Below, piece after piece: positions 33,858 through 43,547 of a stretch of DNA of 64,000 bases. This DNA comes from Lentisalinibacter sp037382365. Lineage in GTDB: Bacteria > Pseudomonadota > Gammaproteobacteria > Steroidobacterales > Woeseiaceae. The notes beneath the pieces are model-generated. The model was given only the letters and a program-made list of their open reading frames with translations, was not told the DNA's origin and searched no databases. Location of the stretch: positions 1-64,000 of the forward strand of contig JARRPZ010000001.1 in assembly GCA_037382365.1 (NCBI GenBank), given 5' to 3'. Positions within the stretch are counted from its first letter, which is position 1, and each line of letters opens with the position of its first letter. The position numbers and the translations under genes were made by a program.

Positions 33858-36459
33858 GGCGGACGAGTTCCGCAACGCGACTGAGAACGGCGAAGGGTCG
33901 CTGGTCGCTGCCCGGCAGCGTCAGGTTCAGCCTGGCGTCACCCGCGGCGATCGCCTCGGCGAGAGAGTGAGCCTGCGACTTCCAGGCATTCAACAGCGCG
34001 TCCCAGTCCTCGACCGCTTTCAGCGACCGTCCGGGCCAGTCGATTTCTCCATCGTGGACGCCGACGTAAGCGATCCGGTGCGGATGGACGACAGCGATCG
34101 CGAGCGCCCGCACCGGCCCCGGCTGACTCAGCGCATACACGACCAGCTGCAGCTGTCGCGGGTCGTCGGGATCGCTGCCGACCACTGTGCCGCCCGTGCC
34201 GGTCTTGTAGTCGATCACCACCCAGCCGTCGCCGACGCGGTCGATGCGGTCCGGGCGGATCGACAATTCGAGAGGTCCGACGCGCACGACTCTCGGCTGT
34301 TCACAGATCACCTCGTCGAATTCGGGTCGCTGCAGGTCGACGTCGACAAAGTCCGTCACGAGACCCGTGCAACGATCGCTCTCCATGGCGATCAGGCCTG
34401 CGAGGCGCTCGTCCGCGCCGATGCGAAAACGAGCAAGCGCCGCATCTACCGCCGACCGGGCCGCCTCGGCGCGAGCCGGATCGCCGGCTTCGGCGAGGCG
34501 GCTGCGAGACGGCCATCGACGGTACACACGTTCCAGCGCCCGATGGATCACGGTGCCGCGGTCCCGCGCCGACAGGCCCGCGACCGGCGTCTCGAGGGGA
34601 TCTGCCCGCAGCCGATAGCGCGCGAACGCGTCGAATGGCTGGGTTCGCTGGGCCGTCAGGGCACCATGCCCGCCGGGCAACTTCTCTTCCGTGGCCAGAG
34701 GTGGTGCGGCGTCGGGCGTGACGGATTCCACCGCCGCCGTACCGGCGAGCGCGGCGGCGTGACACACCACGGTGGCAACCTCGGGTCCCTGAGGGAGGTC
34801 CTCGAGGAGCGGACTCGCCGCCAGCTCGGCGTCCCCGTCACGTCGCGGCCAGCTGACGACCACCTCCGCGGCGGACCGGGTCAGGCCGGTGAATATCCGC
34901 GTCGCATAGTCGAGCGTGTCGGCGGGTGTCGCATCCGGCATGCCGTACTCGCGCTGCAGCGCCATCGGCAGCAGCGGATCGGGACGCTGTGCCGGCGGCC
35001 AGGTCGTCGTGTCCATGCCGCTGATCCAGAGTGCATCGAAACTCATACCCGACGCCTCCAGGATACCCATGACCGGCACCTCGGCCCCGTCCGATTCCGG
35101 CTGGAACAGGGTCTCGCGTGCGGCCGTGGCCAACTCGCGCACCGCCTCCGTGCCGCGGATCGGTCCGCTCACGCGCCCGACGCCGGCGAGCTGGTTCAGC
35201 AGCGACCGCCACGCATTCACCAACTGGTATGACTCGCTGGCGAGCGGCCCGTGCGACCCGCCCCAGCCCGCGTCACTCAGTAACGCATCTACCCGCTCCG
35301 CCCACACCGCCGGAGCAGCCTGTCTGCGCCAGTCGGCCCGCACGGTGGCGATGTGCTGCAGTAGTGCCAGGAAAGGCCGATTGGCGAGCGCGAGAGACTC
35401 CGGTATCGCTGCGCCGAGCCGGGCGGGGTCCCAGCGCCGATCCGGCAGGCGCCGTAGCTCGACTTCCAGGAGCGCTCGATCGCCCGCCTCCCCGGCCGCG
35501 AGGTGAGGACTGCGGAGCAATCGACTCAGTACCAGGAAATCCGGGTCTTCACTGAGGATGCCGAGGATGGTCAGCGCCGTATCGATCGGACCGTAGTCGG
35601 CCAACGGCAATCCGTAGGAAACGTCGACCGCTTGCCTTCTCCGCGGATCGAATTGCCAGCCGGGACTGAACCCTTCGGCGACCAGCCGCGCGACGGCTCG
35701 CGGGCGACTCGCCAGGTCCGGGACGATGATCCCCACCCGCGCCCCCGGTCTTGCGAGCAGCCGCTCCCTGGCCCACGCGCCTGCGGCGCAGAGTTCTGCA
35801 TCGCGATCGGCCGCGGGACGCACGCATGTCGTTGCCGCCCGATCCGGCGAAGGACGATGCCCGATATCGGCTCCCGAATGCTCCGCTGCCTCCGTCAGTT
35901 GCCGCTCGGCTGGACTCGGTCGCTCGAAGCCCGCGAACTCCACGCTCCCTTCGATGGTGATCCGACCGTCCGCCAGGCGCTCGGCGATCCTCGCGGCGAG
36001 GTTGGCCGGATCCTGCCAGTCGCCGGCCCGGCATGCCGCCGTGAAGTAGCGCCCTGCACGGGCGAGGAACGTCGTGTCGGGTGAACGTGCCGCGGCAGTG
36101 ATCTCGGCGAGCGGTACGAGCCAGTCGCAGGCCCGCTGCCACGACGCCGCGGCCTGTGCGGCCAGCGTGGACGAGCGACCGGCGAAGCCATCGCCCAGTG
36201 CCCGCACCGTCGCCCGTTCCCAGAGCAGACGGTTTTCCCGTGGAGTCAGCAAGGCCGCCGGCATCGGCGATTCCGGACGATAACCGGAGGACTGCCAGAG
36301 TTCCCTGAGCCAGTTTGCCCACGGAACGTAACGCGAAGCACTCCAGGCGATCTCGCCGGCAGCCGACCGGCGGACGGCTTCCTCCAGCCTCAGGTGCCTG
36401 GCCAGACGGCGGCTGGCAGTGACGACGACGCGCTTGTGTCGTTGTTCGTCGTCAGTCAT
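33850..36459 (-). CDS. AddB-like PD-(D/E)XK nuclease, probable DNA repair protein
   Basis: An 869-residue protein paired with the AddA-like helicase, overlapping it by several bases. The N-terminal part is an inactive helicase-like fold with no Walker A motif. The C-terminal nuclease has RPDRIDRVGDGWVVIDYKTG near residues 731-752, holding the catalytic Asp and Asp-x-Lys. The four-cysteine iron-sulfur cage that brackets the nuclease in Bacillus AddB is not apparent. This agrees with the proteobacterial AddB-related family usually annotated as probable DNA repair protein. There is no ribosome site before the ATG; the sequence just upstream is very AT-rich. Confidence 0.84.
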   Translation of the reverse strand: MTDDEQRHKRVVVTASRRLARHLRLEEAVRRSAAGEIAWSASRYVPWANWLRELWQSSGYRPESPMPAALLTPRENRLLWERATVRALGDGFAGRSSTLAAQAAASWQRACDWLVPLAEITAAARSPDTTFLARAGRYFTAACRAGDWQDPANLAARIAERLADGRITIEGSVEFAGFERPSPAERQLTEAAEHSGADIGHRPSPDRAATTCVRPAADRDAELCAAGAWARERLLARPGARVGIIVPDLASRPRAVARLVAEGFSPGWQFDPRRRQAVDVSYGLPLADYGPIDTALTILGILSEDPDFLVLSRLLRSPHLAAGEAGDRALLEVELRRLPDRRWDPARLGAAIPESLALANRPFLALLQHIATVRADWRRQAAPAVWAERVDALLSDAGWGGSHGPLASESYQLVNAWRSLLNQLAGVGRVSGPIRGTEAVRELATAARETLFQPESDGAEVPVMGILEASGMSFDALWISGMDTTTWPPAQRPDPLLPMALQREYGMPDATPADTLDYATRIFTGLTRSAAEVVVSWPRRDGDAELAASPLLEDLPQGPEVATVVCHAAALAGTAAVESVTPDAAPPLATEEKLPGGHGALTAQRTQPFDAFARYRLRADPLETPVAGLSARDRGTVIHRALERVYRRWPSRSRLAEAGDPARAEAARSAVDAALARFRIGADERLAGLIAMESDRCTGLVTDFVDVDLQRPEFDEVICEQPRVVRVGPLELSIRPDRIDRVGDGWVVIDYKTGTGGTVVGSDPDDPRQLQLVVYALSQPGPVRALAIAVVHPHRIAYVGVHDGEIDWPGRSLKAVEDWDALLNAWKSQAHSLAEAIAAGDARLNLTLPGSDQRPFAVLSRVAELVRHD

Positions 36460-36503
36460 TAAATATTAAAAACAGTAGCTTGGTGATTCTTTCTCGAACA
36501 ATT

Positions 36504-37742
36504 CTACGCTACGGTGACGCGCGCCCGGGCACCGGTCTCCAGTACGTCCTCGATGCGCTGGAACACGTCGTGGAGCGTATCCGGATCGGGCAGTATCGTG
36601 ATCCGGAAGTGATTCCGATAAGGTGTGTTGAAGCTGGTGCCGGGCGCGACGAGCACGTGGCGATTCTCCAGCAGATCGAGCGCGAAGGCCTGATCGTCGA
36701 AACCGGGATAGCGGCGGACGTTCACGCCGATGAAGGCGTACATGGCACCCATGGGGGCCACCAGCTGCAGGTAGCGGCTGGCGTCGACGGCTTCCAGCAC
36801 GGTCTGCCGGGACTGGAACAGCCGTCCGCCGGGTGCCACCAGCTGGCGGATACTCTGGAATCCCCCGAGTGCCGTCTGCACCGCCCACTGGGACGGCACG
36901 TTGCTGCACAACCGAAGCGCGGCCAGCAGTTCGAGACCTTCGAGATAGCCCCCTGCCTGCTCGATGGCCCCGCTGACGACGGCCCAGCCGACGCGGTAAC
37001 CGCAGGCCCGGTACACCTTCGACAGGCCGCTGTAGGTGATGCACATGGTGTCGTGCACGAGCGTCGCCATCGGCACGAATTCCGCATCGTCATAGACCAT
37101 CTGGTCGTAGATCTCGTCAGCCAGCATGATCAGGCGGTACTGTTCCGCCAGCGCGGCCAGTTTCTCCAGCAGCGGCCTGGGATAAACGGCGCCGGTCGGG
37201 TTGTTCGGGTTGATCACGACGATTGCGCGGGTCCGTGGCGTGATCAGTGCCTCGATAGCCTCCGGGTCCGGCAGGAAGCGGCTGTCCGGGAGGCACGGAT
37301 AATGCACCGCGCGGCCGCCGTTCAGTGTGACAGCGGCCGTCCAGAGCGGGTAATCCGGGCTGGGAACGAGTATCTCGTCACCCGGGTTCAGCATGGCACG
37401 CAAAGTGAGGTCGATGAGCTCACTGACGCCATTGCCGATGAAGACCTCTTCCGCAGTGACGCCCGGCACCCCGCGGGTCTGCTGCTGCATCACGACCGCC
37501 TCCCGCGCCGGGAAGATGCCTTTCTGGTGACTGTAGGCCTCGGACTGGGCCAGGTTCTCGATCATGGCGAGGCGCATCGTCTCCGGTGTACGGAAACCGA
37601 ATCTTCCCGGATTGCCGATATTGAGATGGACGATCTCGTAGCCCATCTTCTCGAGCTCATGGGCCCGACGCGCGAGTTGTCCCCGGATCTCGTATCGAAC
37701 GTCATGCAGGGCGGTACTGGAATCGAATACGGGTCTGGTCAT
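36504..37742 (-). CDS. Pyridoxal-phosphate aminotransferase, class I (AlaA-like)
   Basis: A 412-residue fold-type I aminotransferase. Motifs are NIGNPGRFGF near residue 45, NPNNPTGAVYP near 180, the PLP partner ADEIYDQMVYDD near 210, and the PLP lysine in YSGLSKVYRACGYRVGW near 247. The motifs and length match the glutamate-pyruvate aminotransferase AlaA group, which makes alanine. I start at ATG 37742, which gives MTRPVFDSS; upstream codons look non-coding. It precedes the addB-like gene by 44 bases and is divergent from the gene at 37990. Confidence 0.88.
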   Translation of the reverse strand: MTRPVFDSSTALHDVRYEIRGQLARRAHELEKMGYEIVHLNIGNPGRFGFRTPETMRLAMIENLAQSEAYSHQKGIFPAREAVVMQQQTRGVPGVTAEEVFIGNGVSELIDLTLRAMLNPGDEILVPSPDYPLWTAAVTLNGGRAVHYPCLPDSRFLPDPEAIEALITPRTRAIVVINPNNPTGAVYPRPLLEKLAALAEQYRLIMLADEIYDQMVYDDAEFVPMATLVHDTMCITYSGLSKVYRACGYRVGWAVVSGAIEQAGGYLEGLELLAALRLCSNVPSQWAVQTALGGFQSIRQLVAPGGRLFQSRQTVLEAVDASRYLQLVAPMGAMYAFIGVNVRRYPGFDDQAFALDLLENRHVLVAPGTSFNTPYRNHFRITILPDPDTLHDVFQRIEDVLETGARARVTVA

Positions 37743-37989
37743 GGTCCTGTCCCCAATGCAGCCGGGGCGATCATACTCTGCTGCAGGGCATCGGATCAGT
37801 GATCCATGCCCCCTGTCCCGTCGATTCTGCCACGGATGCCGTCGGGCCGTCCCGCGTCGTCGGCCCCCACCCCTCCCGGTCCGTCTCCCGGCGTTCCGGA
37901 CCGGCACCGATGGCGGCGACCGCCGTCACGGGCGGTATACTGCGCGCGGCAGCCGCTCCCATGCTGCCGGACCGATGACGAGGAGTCGC

Positions 37990-38469
37990 ATGATGGCCGA
38001 TATTCGCGAGGAAATGCCACTGCTGGCGCGCAACGAGGGTGTGTGGGACGGCTGGTACCGTTACACCGATGCCGACGGGAATCTGATCGACTGCCACCGC
38101 AGCCGTCTCATCTGCCGCTTCCCGGATGACGGTGACTACCCCTACCATCAGACGAACCTCTACACGTGGGAGGATGGGCGCACCGAGACGCGGGATTTTC
38201 CGGCGACGTACCGAGAGGGTCGCATCTGGTTCGACAACGAGCTGATCACGGGCTGGGCCGCCGAAGTGGCACTCGACGACTACGAGCGCACGCTCATGCT
38301 GAACTGGGTGCGCAAGGGCGAACCGGACCTCTACCTCTACGAGATGATCCAGCTCTCGGACTGCGGCCGGTATCGCTGCCGGATCTGGCAGTGGATCAAG
38401 GCCGGGCGCATCGCCCGGCGCACACTGATCGACGAAGAGAAGGTGTCCGACGCGTGGCAGGATTACTGA
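37990..38469 (+). CDS. DUF3598-like protein of unknown function
   Basis: A 159-residue protein rich in aromatic residues. RNEGVWDGWYRYTDADGN near the start and the beta-strand pattern resemble the lipocalin-like DUF3598 family. No catalytic motif, signal peptide or membrane helix is seen. GAGGAG five bases before ATG 37990 sets the start; a second ATG follows directly. The 247-bp region shared with the divergent aminotransferase gene contains a TATACT hexamer (37936-37941) but no clear -35. The gene converges on the MFS gene and may serve the same catabolic locus. Confidence 0.7.
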   Translation: MMADIREEMPLLARNEGVWDGWYRYTDADGNLIDCHRSRLICRFPDDGDYPYHQTNLYTWEDGRTETRDFPATYREGRIWFDNELITGWAAEVALDDYERTLMLNWVRKGEPDLYLYEMIQLSDCGRYRCRIWQWIKAGRIARRTLIDEEKVSDAWQDY

Positions 38470-38476
38470 CGATGGG

Positions 38477-39832
38477 TCAGGCGTCGGTGGCGGCGCCCGG
38501 TGGTTCCGGCGGGATGCGGATCAGGAGGCCTGCCAGCAGTGCCGCCCCGACGAGCCCCGCGATGACCGCGAAGGACAACTGGTAGCTGCCGCTCACGTCG
38601 TAGAAATAGCCGGTCAGGAACGGCCCGAGACCGCCGCCGGCCGCATCGAGGATCGTGATCGTGCCGATGATCTTGCCGAGGGCCCGGAGCCCGAAGATGT
38701 CCGCGCATAACAGCTGCAGCAGGGTATAAAGACCACCCCAGCCGAGCCCGAACAGGATGAGGCCTGCCCAGATCGCCTCGGGGAACAGGATCAGCAGGCT
38801 GCCCGCGAACATCACGGTGAGCCCCAGCACGAATACCGTCTTCTTGCCGACGAGGTCGGCCAGCACACCGCTGCCGATCTTGCCGATCAGTCCGAGCGTG
38901 AATACGAGACCGATCCCGGCGGCTGCCGTCTGGGGAGTGAAACCTCGCCCGCCGAGGTAGAGGAACAGGTTGGACGCCGCTCCCAGGATGGCATAGAAGG
39001 TGCAAAAGGCGATCAGGGCGATGAGCCAGAGATTCCGGTTCCGCAGGGCCTCCCCGTAGCTCATGCCCGGCAGATCGTCGGAGGATGCGGAGCCTGCCCG
39101 CGTCTGCACGCCGCCGAGGGGCGCCAGCCCCTTGTCCGCCGGCTTGTCCCTGACCAGCCAGAGGATGACCGGGATGAGCAGCAGCGGCAGTATGGCGATC
39201 CATCCGAATGCGGCCCGCCACCCCTCGGACTGTATCAGCAGCGTGTTGATGGTCGGCAGGAGGGCATTGCCGAGACTGGTCCCGGCCAGCGTGATGCCGA
39301 TGGCCACACCGCGCAGGCGCACGAACCAACGCGAAACCAGCATGACGTTCACGATCAGTCCGCAGGTGGTCAGCACCATGCCGAACAGGAAATGGATCCC
39401 GTACATCTCCCAGATGCTGTCGACACGACCGTACATCAGGTTGCAGCCCGACAGGAGCAACAGCCCGAACACCATCAGGGGCCGGATCCCGATGCGATCC
39501 GCCAGGGCACCGGCAAGCAACCCGAGCAGACCGGCGGAGAGCAGCGTCAGCGTGTCACGGAACTTGTAGGCCGCGCGGGAGATGGTGCCCTCGTCGGTCA
39601 GGATGTGATCGGCGAGCCAGCCGCGCACACCGCCCTCCCGGACCATCTCCCGCAGCGGTTCGATACTCTCGGGCCGATTCAGAACGCTGAGCAACTCGTT
39701 GTCGAAGACCGTGAGGCCACTCAGGGTCATGCCATTGGATACCCACAGCGTGACGAACGCGACGGCGACGATGACCCAGCCGTAGAACAGCCACGTGGAG
39801 CGTGCCGGTGGCACCGCGGTGTGACCGGTCAT
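38477..39832 (-). CDS. MFS transporter, monocarboxylate/oxalate-formate type
   Basis: A 451-residue inner-membrane carrier with about 12 hydrophobic helices. Motifs include ALADRIGIRPLMVFG (the MFS loop 2-3 motif A) and its second-half counterpart ADLVGKKTVFVLG. The first periplasmic loop (about residues 35-90) is long and acidic. The overall pattern suits carboxylate carriers of the MCT/oxalate-formate group. It is the last gene of the minus-strand catabolic operon, so it probably imports that operon's substrate. Confidence 0.84.
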   Translation of the reverse strand: MTGHTAVPPARSTWLFYGWVIVAVAFVTLWVSNGMTLSGLTVFDNELLSVLNRPESIEPLREMVREGGVRGWLADHILTDEGTISRAAYKFRDTLTLLSAGLLGLLAGALADRIGIRPLMVFGLLLLSGCNLMYGRVDSIWEMYGIHFLFGMVLTTCGLIVNVMLVSRWFVRLRGVAIGITLAGTSLGNALLPTINTLLIQSEGWRAAFGWIAILPLLLIPVILWLVRDKPADKGLAPLGGVQTRAGSASSDDLPGMSYGEALRNRNLWLIALIAFCTFYAILGAASNLFLYLGGRGFTPQTAAAGIGLVFTLGLIGKIGSGVLADLVGKKTVFVLGLTVMFAGSLLILFPEAIWAGLILFGLGWGGLYTLLQLLCADIFGLRALGKIIGTITILDAAGGGLGPFLTGYFYDVSGSYQLSFAVIAGLVGAALLAGLLIRIPPEPPGAATDA

Positions 39833-39857
39833 GTTTCCGTCACCGGAGCAAGGTCTC

Positions 39858-40589
39858 TCATCGGCACAGACTCGTCAGTTCGTAATGGGTCTTCATATAA
39901 CCGCCGGTAATGCCGCGGAGGAAAAGAAATTCGTCGGGCGTGCACCAGACATCGTAAGGGGGATGTTCCTGGGGCAGTCCGGGCGTGGAGACGAAGCGGA
40001 AATGCAGGGCATCGAACCGACCGGCGTCGACCTGGATCGTTTCCTCGCCCACGTACTCGACGCCGATGCCGATGGAGAAGAGCATCGGCCCGGTCGCACC
40101 ACGATGATCCGGTGAGGAGAGCAGGATCGGCTCTATCACCTGGGTGCCGGGTCCCGTGCTGCGGTCGAACAGGCGCAGATGCCAGGCGTCGCAGGCGATC
40201 GCGTGATTCTGGAAAGTCTCGAGGGGTCGCGCGAGTTCCATCCGCTGGCTGACCCGCCCCTCGGCCGCCGTCCAGGCCTCGCATTCGGCATGCTCCCGCG
40301 CGAAACGGAACCAGCCGCTGCCCGTGAAGCGGTCGCCGACGCTGAGACGCACGAAACAGTCGGTAGGCATCCAGTCGGCATCGATGCTGTAGGTGATGTC
40401 GCGCATGACGCTGGGCGCCTCGTCGATCTCGCAGTGTGCGACCACGGTGCGACAACCGTCGGCATGGACGTGAATCTGGAAATTCTCACGGCCGCGTTCG
40501 GTGCCTTCGTACCCGGTCTTGGCACTCCGGTAGGCGATCGTCCCGGCGATGGTGCGATGATCGCGCTGCAGTATCAGTTCTTCGGTCAT
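39858..40589 (-). CDS. Hypothetical protein of the CoA-transferase operon
   Basis: A 243-residue soluble protein that I do not recognise. Beta-strand-rich, with a late VDAGRFDALHFRF that recalls DUF3108-type repeats (aG-f-da-f). There is no signal peptide, membrane helix or obvious active site. ATG 40589 has GAGAGG five bases upstream. It lies between a CoA transferase (34 bases upstream) and the MFS carrier (25 bases downstream), so it is probably an accessory or enzyme of the same pathway. Confidence 0.65.
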   Translation of the reverse strand: MTEELILQRDHRTIAGTIAYRSAKTGYEGTERGRENFQIHVHADGCRTVVAHCEIDEAPSVMRDITYSIDADWMPTDCFVRLSVGDRFTGSGWFRFAREHAECEAWTAAEGRVSQRMELARPLETFQNHAIACDAWHLRLFDRSTGPGTQVIEPILLSSPDHRGATGPMLFSIGIGVEYVGEETIQVDAGRFDALHFRFVSTPGLPQEHPPYDVWCTPDEFLFLRGITGGYMKTHYELTSLCR

Positions 40590-40623
40590 CATTACCTCTC
40601 GTGGCGTCGGGACAGGCGATCCA

Positions 40624-41811
40624 TCAGACGACACCCCGGCCTCGCAATTGCCGGATCTCGTCCGCCGAGTAACCGACTTCGTCGAGCAGGGCCTCCGTGT
40701 CGCCGCCGAGGGGAGAGCAGACCCGGCCCGGCTGCCTGCGCCCGTTCATGCGGATGGGATTGGCCAGGCTGCGGAATGCCGCATTGGCGGCGTGCGGCGT
40801 CGACTCCACCATACCGGTCGCGGCCACGAAGGGATTGTCGAGCGCCTCGGCGACGTCGAGCACCGGCGCGGACGGGATGCGGCCCTGCATGCGCGAGAGC
40901 CAGTCGGCACTATCGCGCGCCGAGAGGACGTCATCCAGCACGGCGGTGAGTGCCTGACGATTGTCGTTGCGCGCCGCCAGATCGTGGAACCGGGGATCCT
41001 GCCCCAGATCGGGTCTGTCGACGATCTCGAGCAGGATCTCCCAGAACTTCTGGGTCATGCACATGATGAATATCCAGCCGTCGGCCGTCCGGCACAGCTG
41101 GCTGGGCGATGCATAGGGATGGGCGCCTCGCGGCAGCCGGCCCGTGACGGCACCCTGATTCAGGTACCACGTCCCCGGGTAGCTCAGCTGATGCAGCGCG
41201 ACATCGAACAGGCTGACGTCCACGTCGGCCCCCTCGCCGGTCCGCTCCGCCTGCCTGATCGCCGCGACCAGGCCGAGTGCGGCGACCACCCCGGTCATGA
41301 AGTCGATGACGGACAGGCCGAATCGTGCCGGCGGCGTGTCCGGTTCGCCGGTCAGCGACAGGAAGCCCGCTTCCGCCTGCATGAGGTAGTCGTAACCGGG
41401 CCAGTCCGCCCGTTCGTTGTCCCGGCCGTAGGCGGAAATATGGGCGCAGACGATCGCCGGGTTGTGTGCCTGCAGCGACGGGTAGTCCAGTCCGAGTCGC
41501 GCGGGCTGGCTGCCCCGGAGATTGTTCATCACCGCATCGCAACGGGCGACGAGCCGGTGCAGTATCTCCCGGCCCTCCTCCCTCTTCAGATCCAGGCTGA
41601 GGCTGCGTTTATGCAGATTGAAGGTCTGGAAATAATCGCTGTCGTCGTCACCGAGATGCCACGGGCCCATCCGACGCGACGGATCACCGAGGCCGGGTTG
41701 CTCGATCTTGATCACCTCCGCACCGAGATTCGCGAGGTACAGGCTGCCGTACGGTCCGGCCCCGAACTGTTCCACGCTCAGTATGCGCAGACCCGAGAGC
41801 GGTGCCGTCAC
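40624..41811 (-). CDS. Class III CoA transferase (CaiB/BaiF family)
   Basis: A 395-residue family III CoA transferase that moves CoA between carboxylic acids. The N-terminal LSGLRILSVEQFGAGP, GAEVIKIEQPGLGDPSRRM and LDLKREEGREIL in shorter motifs are typical. The likely catalytic Asp is in GLSVIDFMTGVV near residue 180. GTG 41811 overlaps the acyl-CoA dehydrogenase stop as GTGA, so the two enzymes are coupled. It probably activates the operon's acid substrate as a CoA thioester before oxidation by the upstream dehydrogenase. Confidence 0.9.
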   Translation of the reverse strand: MTAPLSGLRILSVEQFGAGPYGSLYLANLGAEVIKIEQPGLGDPSRRMGPWHLGDDDSDYFQTFNLHKRSLSLDLKREEGREILHRLVARCDAVMNNLRGSQPARLGLDYPSLQAHNPAIVCAHISAYGRDNERADWPGYDYLMQAEAGFLSLTGEPDTPPARFGLSVIDFMTGVVAALGLVAAIRQAERTGEGADVDVSLFDVALHQLSYPGTWYLNQGAVTGRLPRGAHPYASPSQLCRTADGWIFIMCMTQKFWEILLEIVDRPDLGQDPRFHDLAARNDNRQALTAVLDDVLSARDSADWLSRMQGRIPSAPVLDVAEALDNPFVAATGMVESTPHAANAAFRSLANPIRMNGRRQPGRVCSPLGGDTEALLDEVGYSADEIRQLRGRGVV

Positions 41812-42986
41812 AGGCGATTGCGCTCGATCAGTTGTCGGGCAATGATGATGCGTTGCATCTCGTTCGTTCCCTCGCCGATGCACATGAGCGGCGCGTCACG
41901 ATACAGCCTCTCGACTTCGAATTCGGGCGAGTAACCGTAGCCACCGTGGATACGCATGCATTCCGTCGCGTTCTCGAGCGCGGCTTCCGAACAGTAGAGC
42001 TTGGCCATGCCCGCTTCCATGTCACAGCGTTCGCCGCGGTCGTACTTCTCTGCCGCCTGCAGCATCAGCAGCCGTCCGGCCTCCGCGCGGGTCGCCATGT
42101 CGCCGAGCTTGAGCTGGATGGCCTGATGCTCGCATATCGGTTTGCCGAAGGTCCGGCGCTGCTGCGCATAGCGCACGGCCCGGTCCAGCGCATTCTTGGC
42201 GATACCCACGCCCCGTGCCGCGATGTTGATGCGGCCGAGTTCCAGTCCGCCTGCTGCCTGCCGGAAGCCCCGGCCCTCCTCTTCGCCCACCAGTGCATCG
42301 GCGCCGATGCGATAGTCCTCGAATACCAGCTCGGCGCTGTCGATGCTGCGATAGCCGAGTTTGGCGAGCTTCCGACCCACGCTGAAGCCCGGGCCCTTCT
42401 CCGCGATGAAGAGACTCATTCCGCGGTGCCTGGGCGACGCCTCCGGATCCGTCTTCACCAGTAATGCGACGCAGTCGCCGTGCACGCCGTTAGAGATCCA
42501 GGTCTTGGTGCCGTTCACGACGTATTCGCCGCCGTCGCGCACCGCTGTCGTGCGTATGCCCTGCAGATCCGTACCGGCGTCGGGCTCCGTGAGTGCCAGA
42601 CCCCCCCGGAGTTCGCCGCTGGCGAAACGCGGGAGCCAGCGCTCGCGCTGTGCGTCGGTACCGAAGCGTTCCACGCAGGCCGCCATCATCAGGTGAGAAT
42701 TGAATATCCCGGTGGGCGCCATCCACGCTTCACTGATCCGCGCCACGAGTCGGGCGTAGGTACCGGCGCTCAGCCCGAGCCCTCCCCAACGCTGGCTGAT
42801 CGTTGCCCCGAACAGTCCGAGTTCCTTCATCTGCTCGACCAGATCGTGCGGGTATTTGTCCTCGAGATCGTACTCCCGCGCGATCGGGCGCACTTCGTGT
42901 TCCACCCAGCGGCTCACCGCGTCGAGGATCGCCCGCTCTTCCTCGTCACCGTAGTCGGCGTCGGCCGCCGTCCCGCTTTCCACCAT
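41808..42986 (-). CDS. Acyl-CoA dehydrogenase
   Basis: A 392-residue flavoenzyme of the acyl-CoA dehydrogenase family. It has the GGLALTEPDAGTDLQGIRTT loop that binds the substrate, the flavin segment KTWISNGVHGDCVAL, and GGYGYSPEFEVERLYRDA near 355. CIGEGTNEMQ near 375 carries the usual catalytic Glu. It introduces a double bond into an acyl-CoA and passes electrons to ETF, whose genes lie at 46.8 kb. A GAGGAG ribosome site precedes ATG 42986, supporting this shorter start. MaoC, directly upstream, would hydrate the product. Confidence 0.92.
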   Translation of the reverse strand: MVESGTAADADYGDEEERAILDAVSRWVEHEVRPIAREYDLEDKYPHDLVEQMKELGLFGATISQRWGGLGLSAGTYARLVARISEAWMAPTGIFNSHLMMAACVERFGTDAQRERWLPRFASGELRGGLALTEPDAGTDLQGIRTTAVRDGGEYVVNGTKTWISNGVHGDCVALLVKTDPEASPRHRGMSLFIAEKGPGFSVGRKLAKLGYRSIDSAELVFEDYRIGADALVGEEEGRGFRQAAGGLELGRINIAARGVGIAKNALDRAVRYAQQRRTFGKPICEHQAIQLKLGDMATRAEAGRLLMLQAAEKYDRGERCDMEAGMAKLYCSEAALENATECMRIHGGYGYSPEFEVERLYRDAPLMCIGEGTNEMQRIIIARQLIERNRL

Positions 42987-43002
42987 GACCGCGCTCCTCG
43001 TT

Positions 43003-43518
43003 TCAGTAATCGATGCGGTCGTCCACCGCATGACCGCGCTTCGGGATGAGCATCGTGCGCTCGAACTCGCAGACCACCACACCGTCCTGATTGCGGCCGA
43101 TCGTCCGCACCGTGATCACGCCGGCTTCCGGCCTGGAGCGCGACTCCCGCTTGTGCAACACCTCCGTCTCGGCATATAGCGTGTCGCCCGCGAAGACCGG
43201 CTGCGGGAGGCGGATCTCCTTCCAGCCGAGATTCGCGATCGCCTTCTGGCTGACGTCGCTGACGCTCATGCCGACCAGCAGCGCCAGCGTGAAAGGGCTG
43301 GCGACGAGCGTGCGTCCGAACTCGGAGGCGGCAGCATAGCGCTCGTCGAAATGCAGCGGATGGGTATTCATCGTGAGCAGAGTGAACCAGGTGTTCTCGG
43401 TGGCCGTCACCGTGCGTCCGGGGCGATGTTCGTAGACGTCGCCCGGCGCGAATTCTTCATAGTAGCGGCCGAAGCTCTCACGATAGCGGTTCGGGCCCAC
43501 CCGGGTGCTCTTGTGCAT
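43003..43518 (-). CDS. MaoC-family dehydratase
   Basis: A 171-residue single hotdog-fold MaoC protein. The N-terminal FGRYYEEFAPGDVYEHRPGR and the later NTHPLHFDERYAAASEFGRT hold the hydratase signature with the Asp/His pair. It should hydrate the enoyl-CoA product of the acyl-CoA dehydrogenase 16 bases downstream, as in mesaconyl-, methylcrotonyl- or similar pathways. The ATG at 43518 follows a GGGAGGG ribosome site; the longer frame upstream would overlap the FAD oxidoreductase. Confidence 0.9.
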   Translation of the reverse strand: MHKSTRVGPNRYRESFGRYYEEFAPGDVYEHRPGRTVTATENTWFTLLTMNTHPLHFDERYAAASEFGRTLVASPFTLALLVGMSVSDVSQKAIANLGWKEIRLPQPVFAGDTLYAETEVLHKRESRSRPEAGVITVRTIGRNQDGVVVCEFERTMLIPKRGHAVDDRIDY

Positions 43519-43547
43519 GGCCCTCCCCTGCGGCCGCAATCGATGAA

